DNA of 64,000 nucleotides from Ornithinimicrobium sp. CNJ-824 (GTDB lineage Bacteria; Actinomycetota; Actinomycetes; Actinomycetales; Dermatophilaceae): the NCBI RefSeq assembly GCF_001942405.1, contig NZ_MKKA01000044.1, positions 141,686 to 205,685 of the forward strand, read 5' to 3'. Shown in pieces: positions 28,762 to 38,223 of this stretch. A program made the position numbers and the translations under genes. Each line of letters opens with the position of its first letter. Position 1 is the stretch's first letter. The notes below the pieces were generated by a model that worked only from the letters and a program-made list of their open reading frames with translations, had not been told where the DNA came from and searched no databases.

Positions 28762-29790
28762 TCAGCCCGTGCCCTCCGCGACGTCCTGGCCGTCGGCGGT
28801 GTGCGGGTGCTCGTCGATCGCCACGGCGGTGGCCGTCGGCTCCCCGCCCTCGGCGGGGCGAGGGTCGAGGTGGACGCCGGCGATCATGCAGCGCACGGAC
28901 CCGCCGGCCAGCTCGATCGTCGGCACGTCGACGGACACGATCTCGCAGGAGCGCTCGATCTCCGCGACCTGGTCGGGGCGCAGGCTGCGCCGGGCGCTGC
29001 CGGACATCGCCATGACGTAGCGCTTGGTCCCGTCCGGCCGGCGGCCGCACAGCTCCACGGCGTTGCCGGCGAACTGCCGCACCTGCTCCTCGGTGATCTC
29101 CACGACCCGACGGCCGTTGACCGACAGGCGCTCGCGCACCTCCTGCCGGCGCTGCTCGTCGGGGATCATCCCCAGGGCCACGAGCGCGACGTCGGTGCCG
29201 ATGCAGGCGATGACGTTGGTGTGGTAGACCGGCACGCCCTCCGAGTCGAGGGCCTCGAAGGCCATCGGCTCGTAGCGGAAGTCGGTGCAGAAGCGCTCCA
29301 GCACGTTGGTGTCGGCGCGGCTGCTGACCGCGGTGTAGGCCACCCGCGAGATGTGGTCGAGGACCATCGCCCCGGTGCCCTCGAGGAAGATGCCGTCGGG
29401 CTCCAGGCCGGAGTAGTCGATGATCGTCTGCACCCGGTACGTCGACTTGAGCATCTCCAGGACGTCCCCGCGGCGCTCGTGGCGGCGGTTGGAGGCGTAC
29501 ATCGGGTAGACGGCGACGTAACCGCCCTGGTGGGTGGAGAGCCAGTTGTTGGGGAAGACGCTGTCGGGCCGGGTGTGGTCGTCGTCGTCGAAGACGTGCA
29601 CCCGCACGCCGACGTCGCGCAGCGCCCCGGCGAGGGCGTCCATCTCGGCCAGCGCCTGCCGCGACGTCTCCTCCGTGGGCTGCCCCTCGGGGATGACGTG
29701 CTGGAAGGCGTTGTCGGCGGCGGTCGCCGGGTTGGGGACGAACTTGGTCGCGCGGACGAGGATGACGGACGAGGGGGCCTGTGCGCTCAC
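28762..29790 (-). CDS. ctlX: CtlX-type citrulline/arginine-modifying hydrolase
   Basis: A 342-aa member of the guanidino-group modifying enzyme (pentein) superfamily, close to citrulline utilisation hydrolase and DDAH. Visible are ATKFVPNPATAADNAFQH, the substrate-side DSVFPNNWLSTH, the Glu of GIFLEGTGAMVLDH, the catalytic His in VYHTNVIACIGT and the nucleophile Cys in GGSVRCMIAGVHL. It would hydrolyse citrulline, arginine or methylated arginine. The GTG start at 29790 is preceded by TACATT six bases away. It is divergent from an SDR-epimerase gene. Confidence 0.8.
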   Translation of the reverse strand: MSAQAPSSVILVRATKFVPNPATAADNAFQHVIPEGQPTEETSRQALAEMDALAGALRDVGVRVHVFDDDDHTRPDSVFPNNWLSTHQGGYVAVYPMYASNRRHERRGDVLEMLKSTYRVQTIIDYSGLEPDGIFLEGTGAMVLDHISRVAYTAVSSRADTNVLERFCTDFRYEPMAFEALDSEGVPVYHTNVIACIGTDVALVALGMIPDEQRRQEVRERLSVNGRRVVEITEEQVRQFAGNAVELCGRRPDGTKRYVMAMSGSARRSLRPDQVAEIERSCEIVSVDVPTIELAGGSVRCMIAGVHLDPRPAEGGEPTATAVAIDEHPHTADGQDVAEGTG

Positions 29791-29796
29791 GAGCAG

Positions 29797-29802
29797 AATG
29801 TA
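29797..29802 (-). promoter_or_regulatory. Putative -10 element TACATT (leaderless) for ctlX
   Basis: On the minus strand TACATT stands six bases before the GTG start at 29790, with no ribosome binding site. Confidence 0.4.
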
Positions 29803-29856
29803 TGCGATGCCCGGCCGGCCGGACGCATCCGTGGCACCGGCCGGTGACCGGGCCGG

Positions 29857-29862
29857 TACGGT
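29857..29862 (+). promoter_or_regulatory. Putative -10 element TACGGT (leaderless) for the epimerase gene
   Basis: TACGGT lies seven bases before the ATG at 29870, again without a ribosome binding site. Confidence 0.4.
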
Positions 29863-29869
29863 GCCGCCC

Positions 29870-30802
29870 ATGAAGGTCCTCGTCACCGGAAGCTCGGGCT
29901 TCCTGGGCTCCTCGGTGGTCCCCGGCCTCGTCGCGGGGGGCCACGAGGTCGTCGGCGCCGACGTACGGGACCCCGCCCGCCCGACCCCGGGGGCGGTGCA
30001 CGTGCGGATGGACGTGCGCGAGCGGCATACCGTGCAGGAGGTCCTGGCCGGGCACCGCCCGGAGGTGGTGGTCCACCTGGCCAGCGTCGTCACCCCCGGC
30101 AAGGACTCGGACCGGGCGCGCGAGCGGGCCGTCGACGTCGACGGGACGCGGCACGTGCTGGACGCCTGCCGCGAGCACGGGGTCCGACGGATCGTCGTGA
30201 GCTCGAGCGGGGCGGCGTACGGCTACCACGCCGACAACCCGGTCCCGCTGACCGAGGACGACCCGCTGCGGGGCAACCCCGAGTTCGCCTACGCCGACCA
30301 CAAGCGGCAGGTGGAGGAGATGCTCGCCGTCGAGCGGGCGCGCACCCCGACCCTGGAGCAGGTGGTCCTGCGCATCGGCACGATCCTGGGGGAGCGGGTC
30401 GACAACCAGATCACCCGCCTGTGGTCGGGGCGGTTCATCCTCCGGCTGGCCGGCGCGGAGTCGCCGTTCGTGCTCGTGTGGGACGAGGACGTCGTGCGGG
30501 TCGTCGTGGCCGCGGTGACCTCGCCGACGACCGGGGTGTTCAACGTCGCGGGGGAGGGCACGGTGACCGTGCCGGAGATCGCGAGGGCCCTGGGCAGGCG
30601 GACGCTGACGGTGCCCGAGCCGGCGCTGCGGACGGTGCTGGCCGTCGGCAGACGGCTGGGGCTGACCGCCTACGGCCCCGAGCAGACGGTGTTCCTCGCG
30701 CACCGGCCGGTGCTGGACGCCTCGCGCCTGCACGAGCTCGGCGTCGAGGTCGCGCCGACTCGCGAGGTGCTGCGCAGGTATGCGGAGGCCCGCGGAGCCT
30801 AG
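29870..30802 (+). CDS. NAD-dependent epimerase/dehydratase (extended SDR)
   Basis: A 310-aa extended SDR. It starts MKVLVTGSSGFLGSSVVPGL (GxxGxxG), then ADVRDPARP, VVHLASVVTPG, VVSSSGAAYGY and a YADHKRQVEEML active-site YxxxK. The C-terminal half shows GVFNVAGEGTVTVPEIARALG, as in nucleotide-sugar epimerases and related proteins. The sugar or other substrate is not identifiable. It is a single gene, convergent with the DoxX gene across a hairpin. Confidence 0.8.
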   Translation: MKVLVTGSSGFLGSSVVPGLVAGGHEVVGADVRDPARPTPGAVHVRMDVRERHTVQEVLAGHRPEVVVHLASVVTPGKDSDRARERAVDVDGTRHVLDACREHGVRRIVVSSSGAAYGYHADNPVPLTEDDPLRGNPEFAYADHKRQVEEMLAVERARTPTLEQVVLRIGTILGERVDNQITRLWSGRFILRLAGAESPFVLVWDEDVVRVVVAAVTSPTTGVFNVAGEGTVTVPEIARALGRRTLTVPEPALRTVLAVGRRLGLTAYGPEQTVFLAHRPVLDASRLHELGVEVAPTREVLRRYAEARGA

Positions 30803-30839
30803 GTCCCGCATCGGCAAGGTCGGTCGGGGTCGCACCCGT

Positions 30840-30856
30840 CGACCCGTCGCGGGTCG
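30840..30856. terminator. Bidirectional hairpin between convergent genes
   Basis: CGACCCG (30840-30846), loop TCG, CGGGTCG (30850-30856). It lies between the epimerase stop and the DoxX gene stop. Confidence 0.5.
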
Positions 30857-30864
30857 GCGGTCGG

Positions 30865-31269
30865 CTACGTCTCCCGTCGGCCGCCCCGCCGGAACCAGCC
30901 GCCGCCGTAGAGCGCCCACAGCACGAGCACGGGCTGGAAGAACAGGCGGACCAGCCGCTTGCGGTCGGTGTCCAGGCCGAAGGCGTCGGTGCCCTCGACG
31001 TACTGCGCCACGTTGCCGGGGAAGATCACCACGAAGAAGGCCGCGAGGAGGGCACCGACCAGCCGCTTGCGGCGGGGCAGGACGACGAACGAGGCACCGA
31101 GCGCGATCTCGACGACGCCCGACCCGAGCACGGTGAGGTCCTCGTCCAGCGGGAACCAGTCCGGCACCTGGGCCTGGAACTCCTGCCGCTGGGTGGTCAG
31201 GTGACCGACGCCGGCCCCCACCATGGCCAGGCCGAGCGTGATGCGGGCGGTGGTGCGCAGGAACGACAT
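30865..31269 (-). CDS. DoxX family membrane protein
   Basis: A 134-aa protein with four predicted hydrophobic helices: TTARITLGLAMVGAGVGHLT, VLGSGVVEIALGASFVVL, LVGALLAAFFVVIFPGNVAQYV, and LFFQPVLVLWALYGGGWF. The GNVAQ and FQPVLV/LWALY segments fit the DoxX/SURF4-like family. The molecular role is unknown; homologues act in thiosulfate oxidation or oxidative stress. It is convergent with the epimerase gene. Confidence 0.75.
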   Translation of the reverse strand: MSFLRTTARITLGLAMVGAGVGHLTTQRQEFQAQVPDWFPLDEDLTVLGSGVVEIALGASFVVLPRRKRLVGALLAAFFVVIFPGNVAQYVEGTDAFGLDTDRKRLVRLFFQPVLVLWALYGGGWFRRGGRRET

Positions 31270-31436
31270 GGAGGGAGACTACGCGGCCACGGGCGTCCCG
31301 GCCGCGAGGTCGCGAGCGAAGGCCCTACCCCGGCCGCCACGTGCGGAGTAGCGTCACCCTCAGGACGACAGGGGTGTCGACCGACCGGCCGACCGGTCGC
31401 CCTCACGGGTCGCGGAGGCGACCACGAGGAGGAGCC

Positions 31437-32336
31437 ATGATCCTGGTCTGCGGCGCCACGGGAGAGCTGGGCGGACGCGTCGTCCGTCGTCTGGTGCAGG
31501 ACGGGCGGACGGTCCGGGCGCTCGTCCGGCCGACGACCGACGCGGGTGCGCTCGAGGCCCTGGGGGTGGAGGTCGTCCGTGGGGACCTGCGCGACCCGGC
31601 CAGCCTCGCGCGGGCCGTGGAGGGGGTCGACACGGTCGTCACCACGGCCAACGCCCTCGCGCGGTCGCTGGCGGGGGACAAGGAGCTGAGCGTGCGCGAC
31701 GTCGACGTCGAGGGCAACCAGCACCTCGTGACGGCGGCCGACGAGGCCGGGGTGCGCAGGTTCGTCTTCCTCTCCGCCGCGGGTTTCGACCGGGGTGCCG
31801 GCGCCCGGGCCCCGTTCGTGGCGGCCAAGCGGGCGACCGAGCGGGCGCTGCGGGCGACGGGCATGGAGGCGGTGGTCGTCCGGCCCGACATGTTCCAGGA
31901 GGTCTGGCTCGCCGGCGCGGGCGGCATCGACGTGGCGCGGGGCAGGGCCGTCGTCTACGGCAAGGGCGACGCCGCCCACCGCTACGTCGCGATCGACGAC
32001 GTCGCGGCCCTGGTGACGCACCTCGCGGTCGCGGAGTCGGTGCCGCCGGAGGTGGAGTTCGGCGGCCCCGAGCCGGTCACCCCCAACGAGGCGGTGGCCG
32101 CCTTCGAGCGGGCCGCCGGCCGTTCCTTCACCGTCCGGCACGTGCCCCGGCCCGTGCTCGGCGTGGCCAGCCGGGTCCTGGCCCGGCCCCGGCCGGCGCT
32201 GGCCTCGGTCATGGCGATGGCCCTCCACTCCGACACCCACCCCAGCACCTGTGACGACAGGCCGCTCCGGGAGGCGGGGATCGAGCCACGGGCAGCGTCC
32301 GACCACATCCGGCAGGTGGCGGCGCCGGCGACCTGA
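31437..32336 (+). CDS. NmrA-like NAD(P)-binding protein (atypical SDR)
   Basis: A 299-aa Rossmann protein. It starts MILVCGATGELGGRVVRRLVQDG, then VRALVRPTTDAGALEALGVEVVRGDLRDP, VVTTANALARS, FVFLSAAGFD and VVRPDMFQEVW. The lack of a clear YxxxK active site and the early GATGELG motif fit NmrA/TMR-like redox sensors or reductases. GAGGAGGAGCC precedes the ATG. A TAGCGT element is found near 31349. Confidence 0.8.
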   Translation: MILVCGATGELGGRVVRRLVQDGRTVRALVRPTTDAGALEALGVEVVRGDLRDPASLARAVEGVDTVVTTANALARSLAGDKELSVRDVDVEGNQHLVTAADEAGVRRFVFLSAAGFDRGAGARAPFVAAKRATERALRATGMEAVVVRPDMFQEVWLAGAGGIDVARGRAVVYGKGDAAHRYVAIDDVAALVTHLAVAESVPPEVEFGGPEPVTPNEAVAAFERAAGRSFTVRHVPRPVLGVASRVLARPRPALASVMAMALHSDTHPSTCDDRPLREAGIEPRAASDHIRQVAAPAT

Positions 32337-32341
32337 GGAGG

Positions 32342-32364
32342 GGGCGTCGAGGGCTGAGACGCCC
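32342..32364. terminator. Hairpin between convergent genes
   Basis: GGGCGTC (32342-32348) pairs with GACGCCC (32358-32364) over a nine-base loop. It lies between the NmrA gene stop and the end of the next minus-strand gene. Confidence 0.45.
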
Positions 32365-32380
32365 GGAGTGCCTCCCCGAC

Positions 32381-33650
32381 CTACCCCTCCGCCTGGCCGA
32401 AGGTCACCACGTGCCGCAGGGCGGCGCGCAGGTCCCGGACGGTCGACTGCCAACGGTGCAGCTCCTCGGTGGCGGCGCGGGCCCTCTCCACGTCCCCGGC
32501 CTCCCGCGCCTCGTCCACCGCCCCCCGCCCGGAGATGGTGCGCTCCTCCGCGATCCGGATGAAGCGCAGGATGAGCGCCCGGTCGTGGTGGCACACGTCG
32601 GCCACGAGGGCCGGCTCCAGCGGGACCGGGCCCTCCCGGTCCAGGTTGAGCAGGGTCAGCAGCTCCTCCGGAAGCCCGTCCGGTGCCTGGCCGGAGCCGA
32701 GGTCGCCCTCCTCCTGCCCGCCCGTGCCGTCCCGCGTGTCCGGGGTGGCCGGGGGAGTCTCCACCCCTCCCGGCCCACGGCCCGTCATGACGTCGATCCA
32801 GCGGCGGCCCTGGACGCGCACGGCCAGGGCGTCGTCGAGACGGTCCAGCTCGCGGCCCATGGAGCTCGATCATCCCGACCAGGTGCCGGGGCACGAAGGG
32901 CAGGCTCGGGATGGCCACGCTGGCCACCACCTGGCGTCCCACGAGGTGGAACTTGGCGAAGACCGACTCCCGGTTGAGGATGCCCACCTCCCGTCGCGCC
33001 GCCTCCAGGTCGGCGACGTCCTGCACGAGGATGGCGAAGATGCTCACCACCGGCTGGGCGTCGGCCGTGCGGACGTAGACGAGGGTCGTCCCGAACACGA
33101 TCGGCACGTCACCGTCGGCGTCCCGCCGGGGCGGGTGCCCCATCGTGGCGTGCAGCGTCGTCTCGACCGCCTGCCGCAGCTCGGCCGGGGTGGTCACCCG
33201 CACCGGTTCGTCCAGGTCGATCTCGGGCCGCACCGCCACGTCGTCCGCGGGGTCGGGCGGGGTGATCGTCAGGCTCCCGGCGTCGAGGAACGCCGGGTGC
33301 GGGGCCCCCACGACGTGCCGGAGCGTGTCGGACACGACCGCCGCGAGCAGGTGCGCGTGGGTGCGGGGACGCTCGAGGAGGTATGCCGTGGGCGACTCCT
33401 CCCGCCACCCCAGCGATCCCAGGTGCCGCCGGTTCTGCTCGTCCAGCGCCGGGCGTCCCTCGGGGATCCGCAGCTCGGCGTGCAGCACCTCACCGTCGGG
33501 CCGCACCTCCAGCGCGGGTGCGCTCTCGGACCCGGCGCCGTAGGGGGTGATGCGCAACGGCTCGGTGGCCGTCGCCAGGTGCGCGGCCAGCCGCGTGAGG
33601 AACCCGGCCCACCCGACCTCGGTGGCGCGGTCCAGGTCGAACCCGTCCAT
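32381..33650 (-). CDS. YbjN/TY-Chap-like peptide-binding chaperone family protein (frame broken near 32865)
   Basis: Inferred length is about 422 aa. The first part (MDGFDLDRATEVGWAGFLTR, RNRRHLGSLGWREE, VVSDTLRHVVGAPHPAFL) resembles the actinobacterial T3SS-CesT/YbjN-like chaperone proteins. The second, after the frame change, continues MGRELDRLDDALAVRVQGRRW and a helical C-terminus. Unlike the other frame breaks here, this one fits one extra C in ELM (or two missing bases). If the break is real, a separate 159-aa protein (32381-32860) would be made from the internal ATG. The family assignment is tentative and no ligand is known. Confidence 0.5.
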
Positions 33651-33697
33651 CCCCCGACCTTAGACCTGCGACGTCGCAGCGGTGTTGGTCCGCGAGA

Positions 33698-34069
33698 TCA
33701 GACGAAGGTCTGGTCCGCCTCCCAGGCTGCGTAGAGCCGGCGCTCCTGCTCCTCGGTCATGCCGAAGGCCTCGACGAACAGGTTCAGCGTGCTGGCCGTC
33801 ACGAGACGGCCCGTGAGCGCCCGGGAGACCCGGTCCTTCAGGCTGCGGGGGACTGACGACCGCGCGGCGGTCGTCCCACCGCGACCACCGTCCCGCACCG
33901 CGGCGGCCAGGACGTGGGCGACCCCCGCCTGGTTCGGCAGCTGGCTGCTGTTGCGGCGGGTGTGCCGCTGCCACCGTCGCCGGCAGCGCAGGTCCGTGAG
34001 CAGCACCTCCGCGAGCGCTGCCGACGTCCGGGGGAACTCCACCCGCGGATCGGTGTCGACGGTGGACAA
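33698..34069 (-). CDS. Small HTH-like protein, unusual TTG start
   Basis: A 123-aa basic protein. The TTG at 34069 is chosen because AAGGAGG lies seven bases ahead; frames further upstream would run through a leader hairpin. The middle has RCRRRWQRHTRRNSSQLPNQ and the C-terminus SLKDRVSRALTGRLVTASTLNLFVEAFGM, which looks like an XRE-type helix-turn-helix. It is divergent from a large nSTAND regulator that also starts with an HTH, suggesting a linked regulatory pair. No family is recognised with certainty. Confidence 0.5.
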   Translation of the reverse strand: MSTVDTDPRVEFPRTSAALAEVLLTDLRCRRRWQRHTRRNSSQLPNQAGVAHVLAAAVRDGGRGGTTAARSSVPRSLKDRVSRALTGRLVTASTLNLFVEAFGMTEEQERRLYAAWEADQTFV

Positions 34070-34105
34070 CGGCGTCCTCCTTCGAGTGGGTGCGGTGGCG
34101 GGTCG

Positions 34106-34135
34106 GGGTGCCTGGCCCCCTGCAGCCAGGCACCC
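34106..34135 (-). promoter_or_regulatory. Leader hairpin ahead of the TTG-start gene
   Basis: A perfect 10-bp stem: GGGTGCCTGG (34106-34115) and CCAGGCACCC (34126-34135), with a ten-base loop. It lies 36 bases upstream of the TTG on the minus strand. It could be an attenuator or an mRNA-stability element. Confidence 0.4.
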
Positions 34136-34160
34136 ACGACTCTTGTGTAGCCGTCCGAGG

Positions 34161-34279
34161 CGTACGGGCGCCAGCCAGCTGTGGATATCCGTACGACTCC
34201 GTACACCGCAGGCCGCTGACCTGCGGCTGAGACGTGGGTGCGACACAAGGGTGGGAGGTTGTCCGAGGTTGTCCGTACG
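34161..34279. repeat. CCGTACG repeats and hairpin in the divergent intergenic region
   Basis: CCGTACG or its complement occurs at 34161-34167, 34189-34195, 34199-34205 (last base differs) and 34273-34279. A CCGCAGG/CCTGCGG stem sits at 34206-34226 and a direct repeat GGTTGTCCG near 34258 and 34268. These are plausible operator sites for the flanking HTH proteins. A TACGCT -10-like element lies at 34276-34281. Confidence 0.4.
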
Positions 34280-34307
34280 CTCTCCCTGCGACGAAAGGAG
34301 GCCCTGA

Positions 34308-37300
34308 GTGAGCCGCGCACCCGACTCGATGGTGGCCTTCGCCGGCGACCTGTCCGAGCTGCGTCGGCGGGCCGGACGGTCGGTGCGCGACGTCGCCCGC
34401 GCGACCGGCGTCCCGTCCGCCACCCTCGGCGGCTACTTCGCCGGACGGCACCTGCCGCCGGCCAACCGTCCGGAGGTGCTCGAGGGTGTCCTGCGGGAGT
34501 GCCAGGTCCCCGAGGCGGAACGGTCCGCCTGGCACCGCCGGCTCCAGGACCTGCACGAGCAGCGTCGGCAGGTGGTGACGCGCACGCCCTACCCCGGGCT
34601 GCGCCCGTTCGGCGCCGAGGAGCACGACCTGTTCTTCGGCCGGGAGGAGCTGCTCGACCGCCTGCTCACCCTGGTCCAGACGGCCGCGGGCACGACCCCT
34701 CACCTCGTGACGGTGGTCGGACCCTCGGGGTCGGGCAAGTCCTCGCTCCTGCGGGCGGGGCTCCAGCCGGCCCTGGGGGCCGACGGCTGCACCGTGCTGA
34801 CCCCGACCCAGGCCGGGGAGCGGGGGTCGGGGTGGGTCGAGGGTGCGGCCGGGACGGACCCGGGCGGCGGGCCCGACGCGACCGACCGGGGCGGCAGGGG
34901 TGGAGGCGCGGTCGGCCGGGTGCTCGTCGTCGACCAGCTCGATGAGCTGTGGACCCACCCCGACCTGCGCGCCCGGGCGGAGGAGCTGGTCGCCGACCTG
35001 ACGGCGTGGGCGGCCGCTCGCCGGGGCGGGTGGTGGTGCTGGGCCTGCGCGCCGACTTCTACGGCGAGGCCATGACCCTGTCCGGTCTGGCGCAGGCCCT
35101 GCAGCACCACCAGCTGCTCGTCGAGCCGCTCGGGTTGTCCGAGATGAGGTCGGCCATCGAGGGGCCGGCGCGTCAGGTGGGGCTGGTCCTGGAGCAGGGC
35201 CTGGCCGAGCTGATCCTCGCGGACGTCCGGCCCGACACCGTCGGATCGGTGCTGCCCCACCTGGCGCACGTGCTGGACACCATGTGGCGCTCCAGCGACC
35301 GGTGGGCGCTGACCGTGGCCGGCTACCGGGACGCCGGCGGCTTCGAGGGGGCGATCCGGCAGTCCGCGGAGGAGGTCCTTGGCTCCCTGCCGGCCGACCG
35401 GCGGGACCTGGCGATGACGCTGCTGCTGCGGATGGTGACGACCGCGCCCGCCCAGGGCTGGACCCGGCGTCTGGTGCCGCTCGAGGAGCTGCTGGCCGCC
35501 GCCCCGGAGGCCCGGACGGTCCTGGACCGCCTCGTCGAGGGGCGGTTGGTGGTGGTGCGGACCGACGACGCGACGCTCAGCCACGAGTCGCTCGTGGGTG
35601 CGTGGCCGCGCCTGCGGGAGGCCGTGGACGCGCGCCGTGGCGACCTGGCCCGCCGCGAGGCGCTCGAGCGGGCCGCCCGCGACTGGGACGCCGCCGGCCG
35701 GGGCGAGGACCACCTGCTGCGGGGCTCCCGGCTGCAGGCCGTCGACGAGTGGCGGTCCACCGCCGAGGACCCGTTGACGCCGCTGCAGGAGGACTACGTC
35801 GCGGCCAGCCGGGAGCTGGCCGGACGGCTGGCGGACGAGCAGGCGGCCAGACGACGACGGAGCCGGGCCGTCAGCGCCGTGCTCGCGCTGCTGCTGGTCG
35901 CCACCACGGTGGCCTCCCTGGTGGCCCTGCGCTGGTGGGACCGGGCCAAGGACGAGCGCGACCAGGCGCAGTCGCGGCAGATGGCCGTGGCCGCCGAGAG
36001 CCTGCGCGACCGCGACCCCCTGCTCTCGCGCCAGCTCGCGCTGGCCGCGTTCCGCACCGCCCCCACGCGCGAGGGCCGATCGGCCCTCCTGGACGCGACG
36101 ACGACCCCGGTGCTCGGCGACTGGGCCGACCCCGAGGGGGCGGTGCTCGACCGGGCCGTCCCGCTGCCCGACGGGGAGCACCTCGTGCTGGCCGGTTCGG
36201 CCGGGGGCGTGGTCGTGGTCCGCCACGCCGAGGGCGGCACCGGGGCGTGGGAGGTGGTGGCCCGCCTGCGGGACGTGGTCGAGGGCGTCGAGGCGCCCTC
36301 CGTGGTCCGGCTCGCGGCCCATCCCGACCGGCCCTGGGTGGTCGTCGGCGGCACCGCGGTGCCGGAGGGCGCGCAGGAGGGGACCGGCACGGGCGAGCCG
36401 ATGCTGGCCGTGCTCGACCTGACCGACCCGACCGGGCCGGTCGCCCACCGCCTCGAGGTCCCGGCACCTCCGACCGCGATGACCTTCGCCGACGCCGGGA
36501 GGACCCTCGTCGTGGCCGCCGACGGTGTGCTCCACCGGTATGCCGTCGGGGCCGGCCGTGGCGGGTCCGCCGCCGCCGACGACAGGCAGGCCCCGGTCGA
36601 CGCGCAGCCGCTGGAGGGCACGACCGACGTCGGCGTCCTCGTCGAGGCCCTGGGGGCCGGCGACGACGGGCAGGTCCTCGCGGCCGCCGGGGCCGACGGC
36701 ACCGTCTCGGTCTGGCAGGTGGGCCGGGGGAGCGACGCGCTGGAGACGGTCGGCGAGCTGGACACCGGCCGCGAGCTCTTCGACCTCGACGTCAGCGCGG
36801 ACGGCACGGCCGTGGCCGCGGTCGGCCGGTCCGGGCTGGTCCACTGGATCGAGGTCGCCGGCGACGGGCTGGAGGAGACGCACCACCGCTACGCCTCCGA
36901 CACCAACCTGTTCGCCGTCCACATCGACGACGCGAGCGGACTGCTGGCCGCCGCCGGGTGGGACGGGCAGGTGTCCCTGTGGCGCCTCGGCCAGGACGGC
37001 TCGGTGACGGAGTCGCCCAGCCTCGTCCTGCCCTCGCCCCGGCCGGTCTTCGACGTCGCCGTCGCCCAGGGCCGGTGGCTGTTCACCACGATGGGCGGGA
37101 CGACCTACACCTGGGACTCCCAGGGATCGGCGCTGCCGCGGCTGGCGGGCAACGTGTTCACGGTCGCCGCCTCGGCCGGGGGCGACCGCTGGCTGACGGC
37201 GACCGGGCCGCCCGACGGTGCCGTCCAGGTGTGGGACGCCTGGCGGCCCCACGCCCCGCGCCTGCTGCACACGTTGCGGCCCGACGGCGGGGACACCTCG

Positions 37301-38161
37301 ACCGGCACGGGGGCGGTCAGCCACGACGGTTCCGTCGTGGCCACCGGCACGACCGAGGGTCGCGTCGTCGTCTGGCGGCTCGAGGGCACCACGTCCGAGG
37401 TCGTCGTCGACCTGCCCGTGTCCGACGGGGGCATCCCCGTCGTGCTGCTGACGCACGACGCGGAGCGTCTGGTCGCCGTCGGTCGCGACGGGCGCGTCGC
37501 GGTCGTGGGGCTGACCGGGCAGGAGAGGGGGCGGCTGCTCGACGAGGTCACCGTTCCGGGGGAGGTCTTCACCGTCGCGGTGCGCGAGGACGGTCTGCTG
37601 GCGGTGCCGGACGGGACCGGGGAGGTGCGGCTGGTGCACGTCGACGACCCGCAGCGGACCCTGGGGCGGATCGACACCGGCCTGACCGTCTACGGGGCGG
37701 ACTTCTCCCCGGACGGCACCACCCTGGTGCTCGCGGCCTCCGACGAACGGGTGCACCTCTACGACGTGTCCGACCCCGCCCGCCCGACAGCGGCCGGGGA
37801 CCCGCTGTCGGGTCCGTCGGCCATCCCCAACGGGGTGCGTTTCGCCCCCGACGGACAGCGGCTCGCGGCCGCGGTCGACGAGGGCGAGGCCTGGCTGTGG
37901 ACGCGGGGTGCGGACGGGTGGCGGCCGACCGAGGTGCTCGGTGCCGGCCTGGCCAACCTGCAGGACGTGGCCTGGTCGTCGGACGGGACGGTTCTGCTCG
38001 GCGGCGGGCTCTCGGGGCGCACCCGGCTGTGGCTGACCGACGTGGACCTGGCCACCACGAGCGTCTGCGGCGCCGTGCAGCAGGAGGTCACCCGGGAGGA
38101 GTGGGAGGGCCTGCTGCCGGGCACCGGCTACCGCCCGCCGTGCGCCGTCGGGGACCCCTGA
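34308..38161 (+). CDS. HTH-nSTAND NTPase with transmembrane helix and beta-propeller (frame broken near 35026)
   Basis: About 1284 aa once one base is restored in AAARRG-VVVLGL. Domains in order: XRE-type helix-turn-helix at about 14-60 (LRRRAGRSVRDVARATGVPS); an nSTAND1-type NTPase beginning PYPGLRPFGAEEHDLFFGRE at about 94, with Walker A GPSGSGKSS at 138-146 and Walker B RVLVVDQLDEL near 204-214; a helical sensor; one transmembrane helix near 520-541 (AVLALLLVATTVASLVAL); then from about 570 a long WD40-like beta-propeller region with many VWQVG/LWRLG-type blades. Such STAND proteins act as ligand-triggered signalling hubs, some in phage defence or programmed cell death. Here the role is unknown. 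It has no adjacent effector enzyme, but a divergent HTH gene lies beside it. Confidence 0.75.
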
Positions 38162-38223
38162 GGCCACGAACCCGAGGTCCTTCGGCGCCGTCGCGACGGC
38201 CCGGTGTGGTTGTCTGTGGGGGC

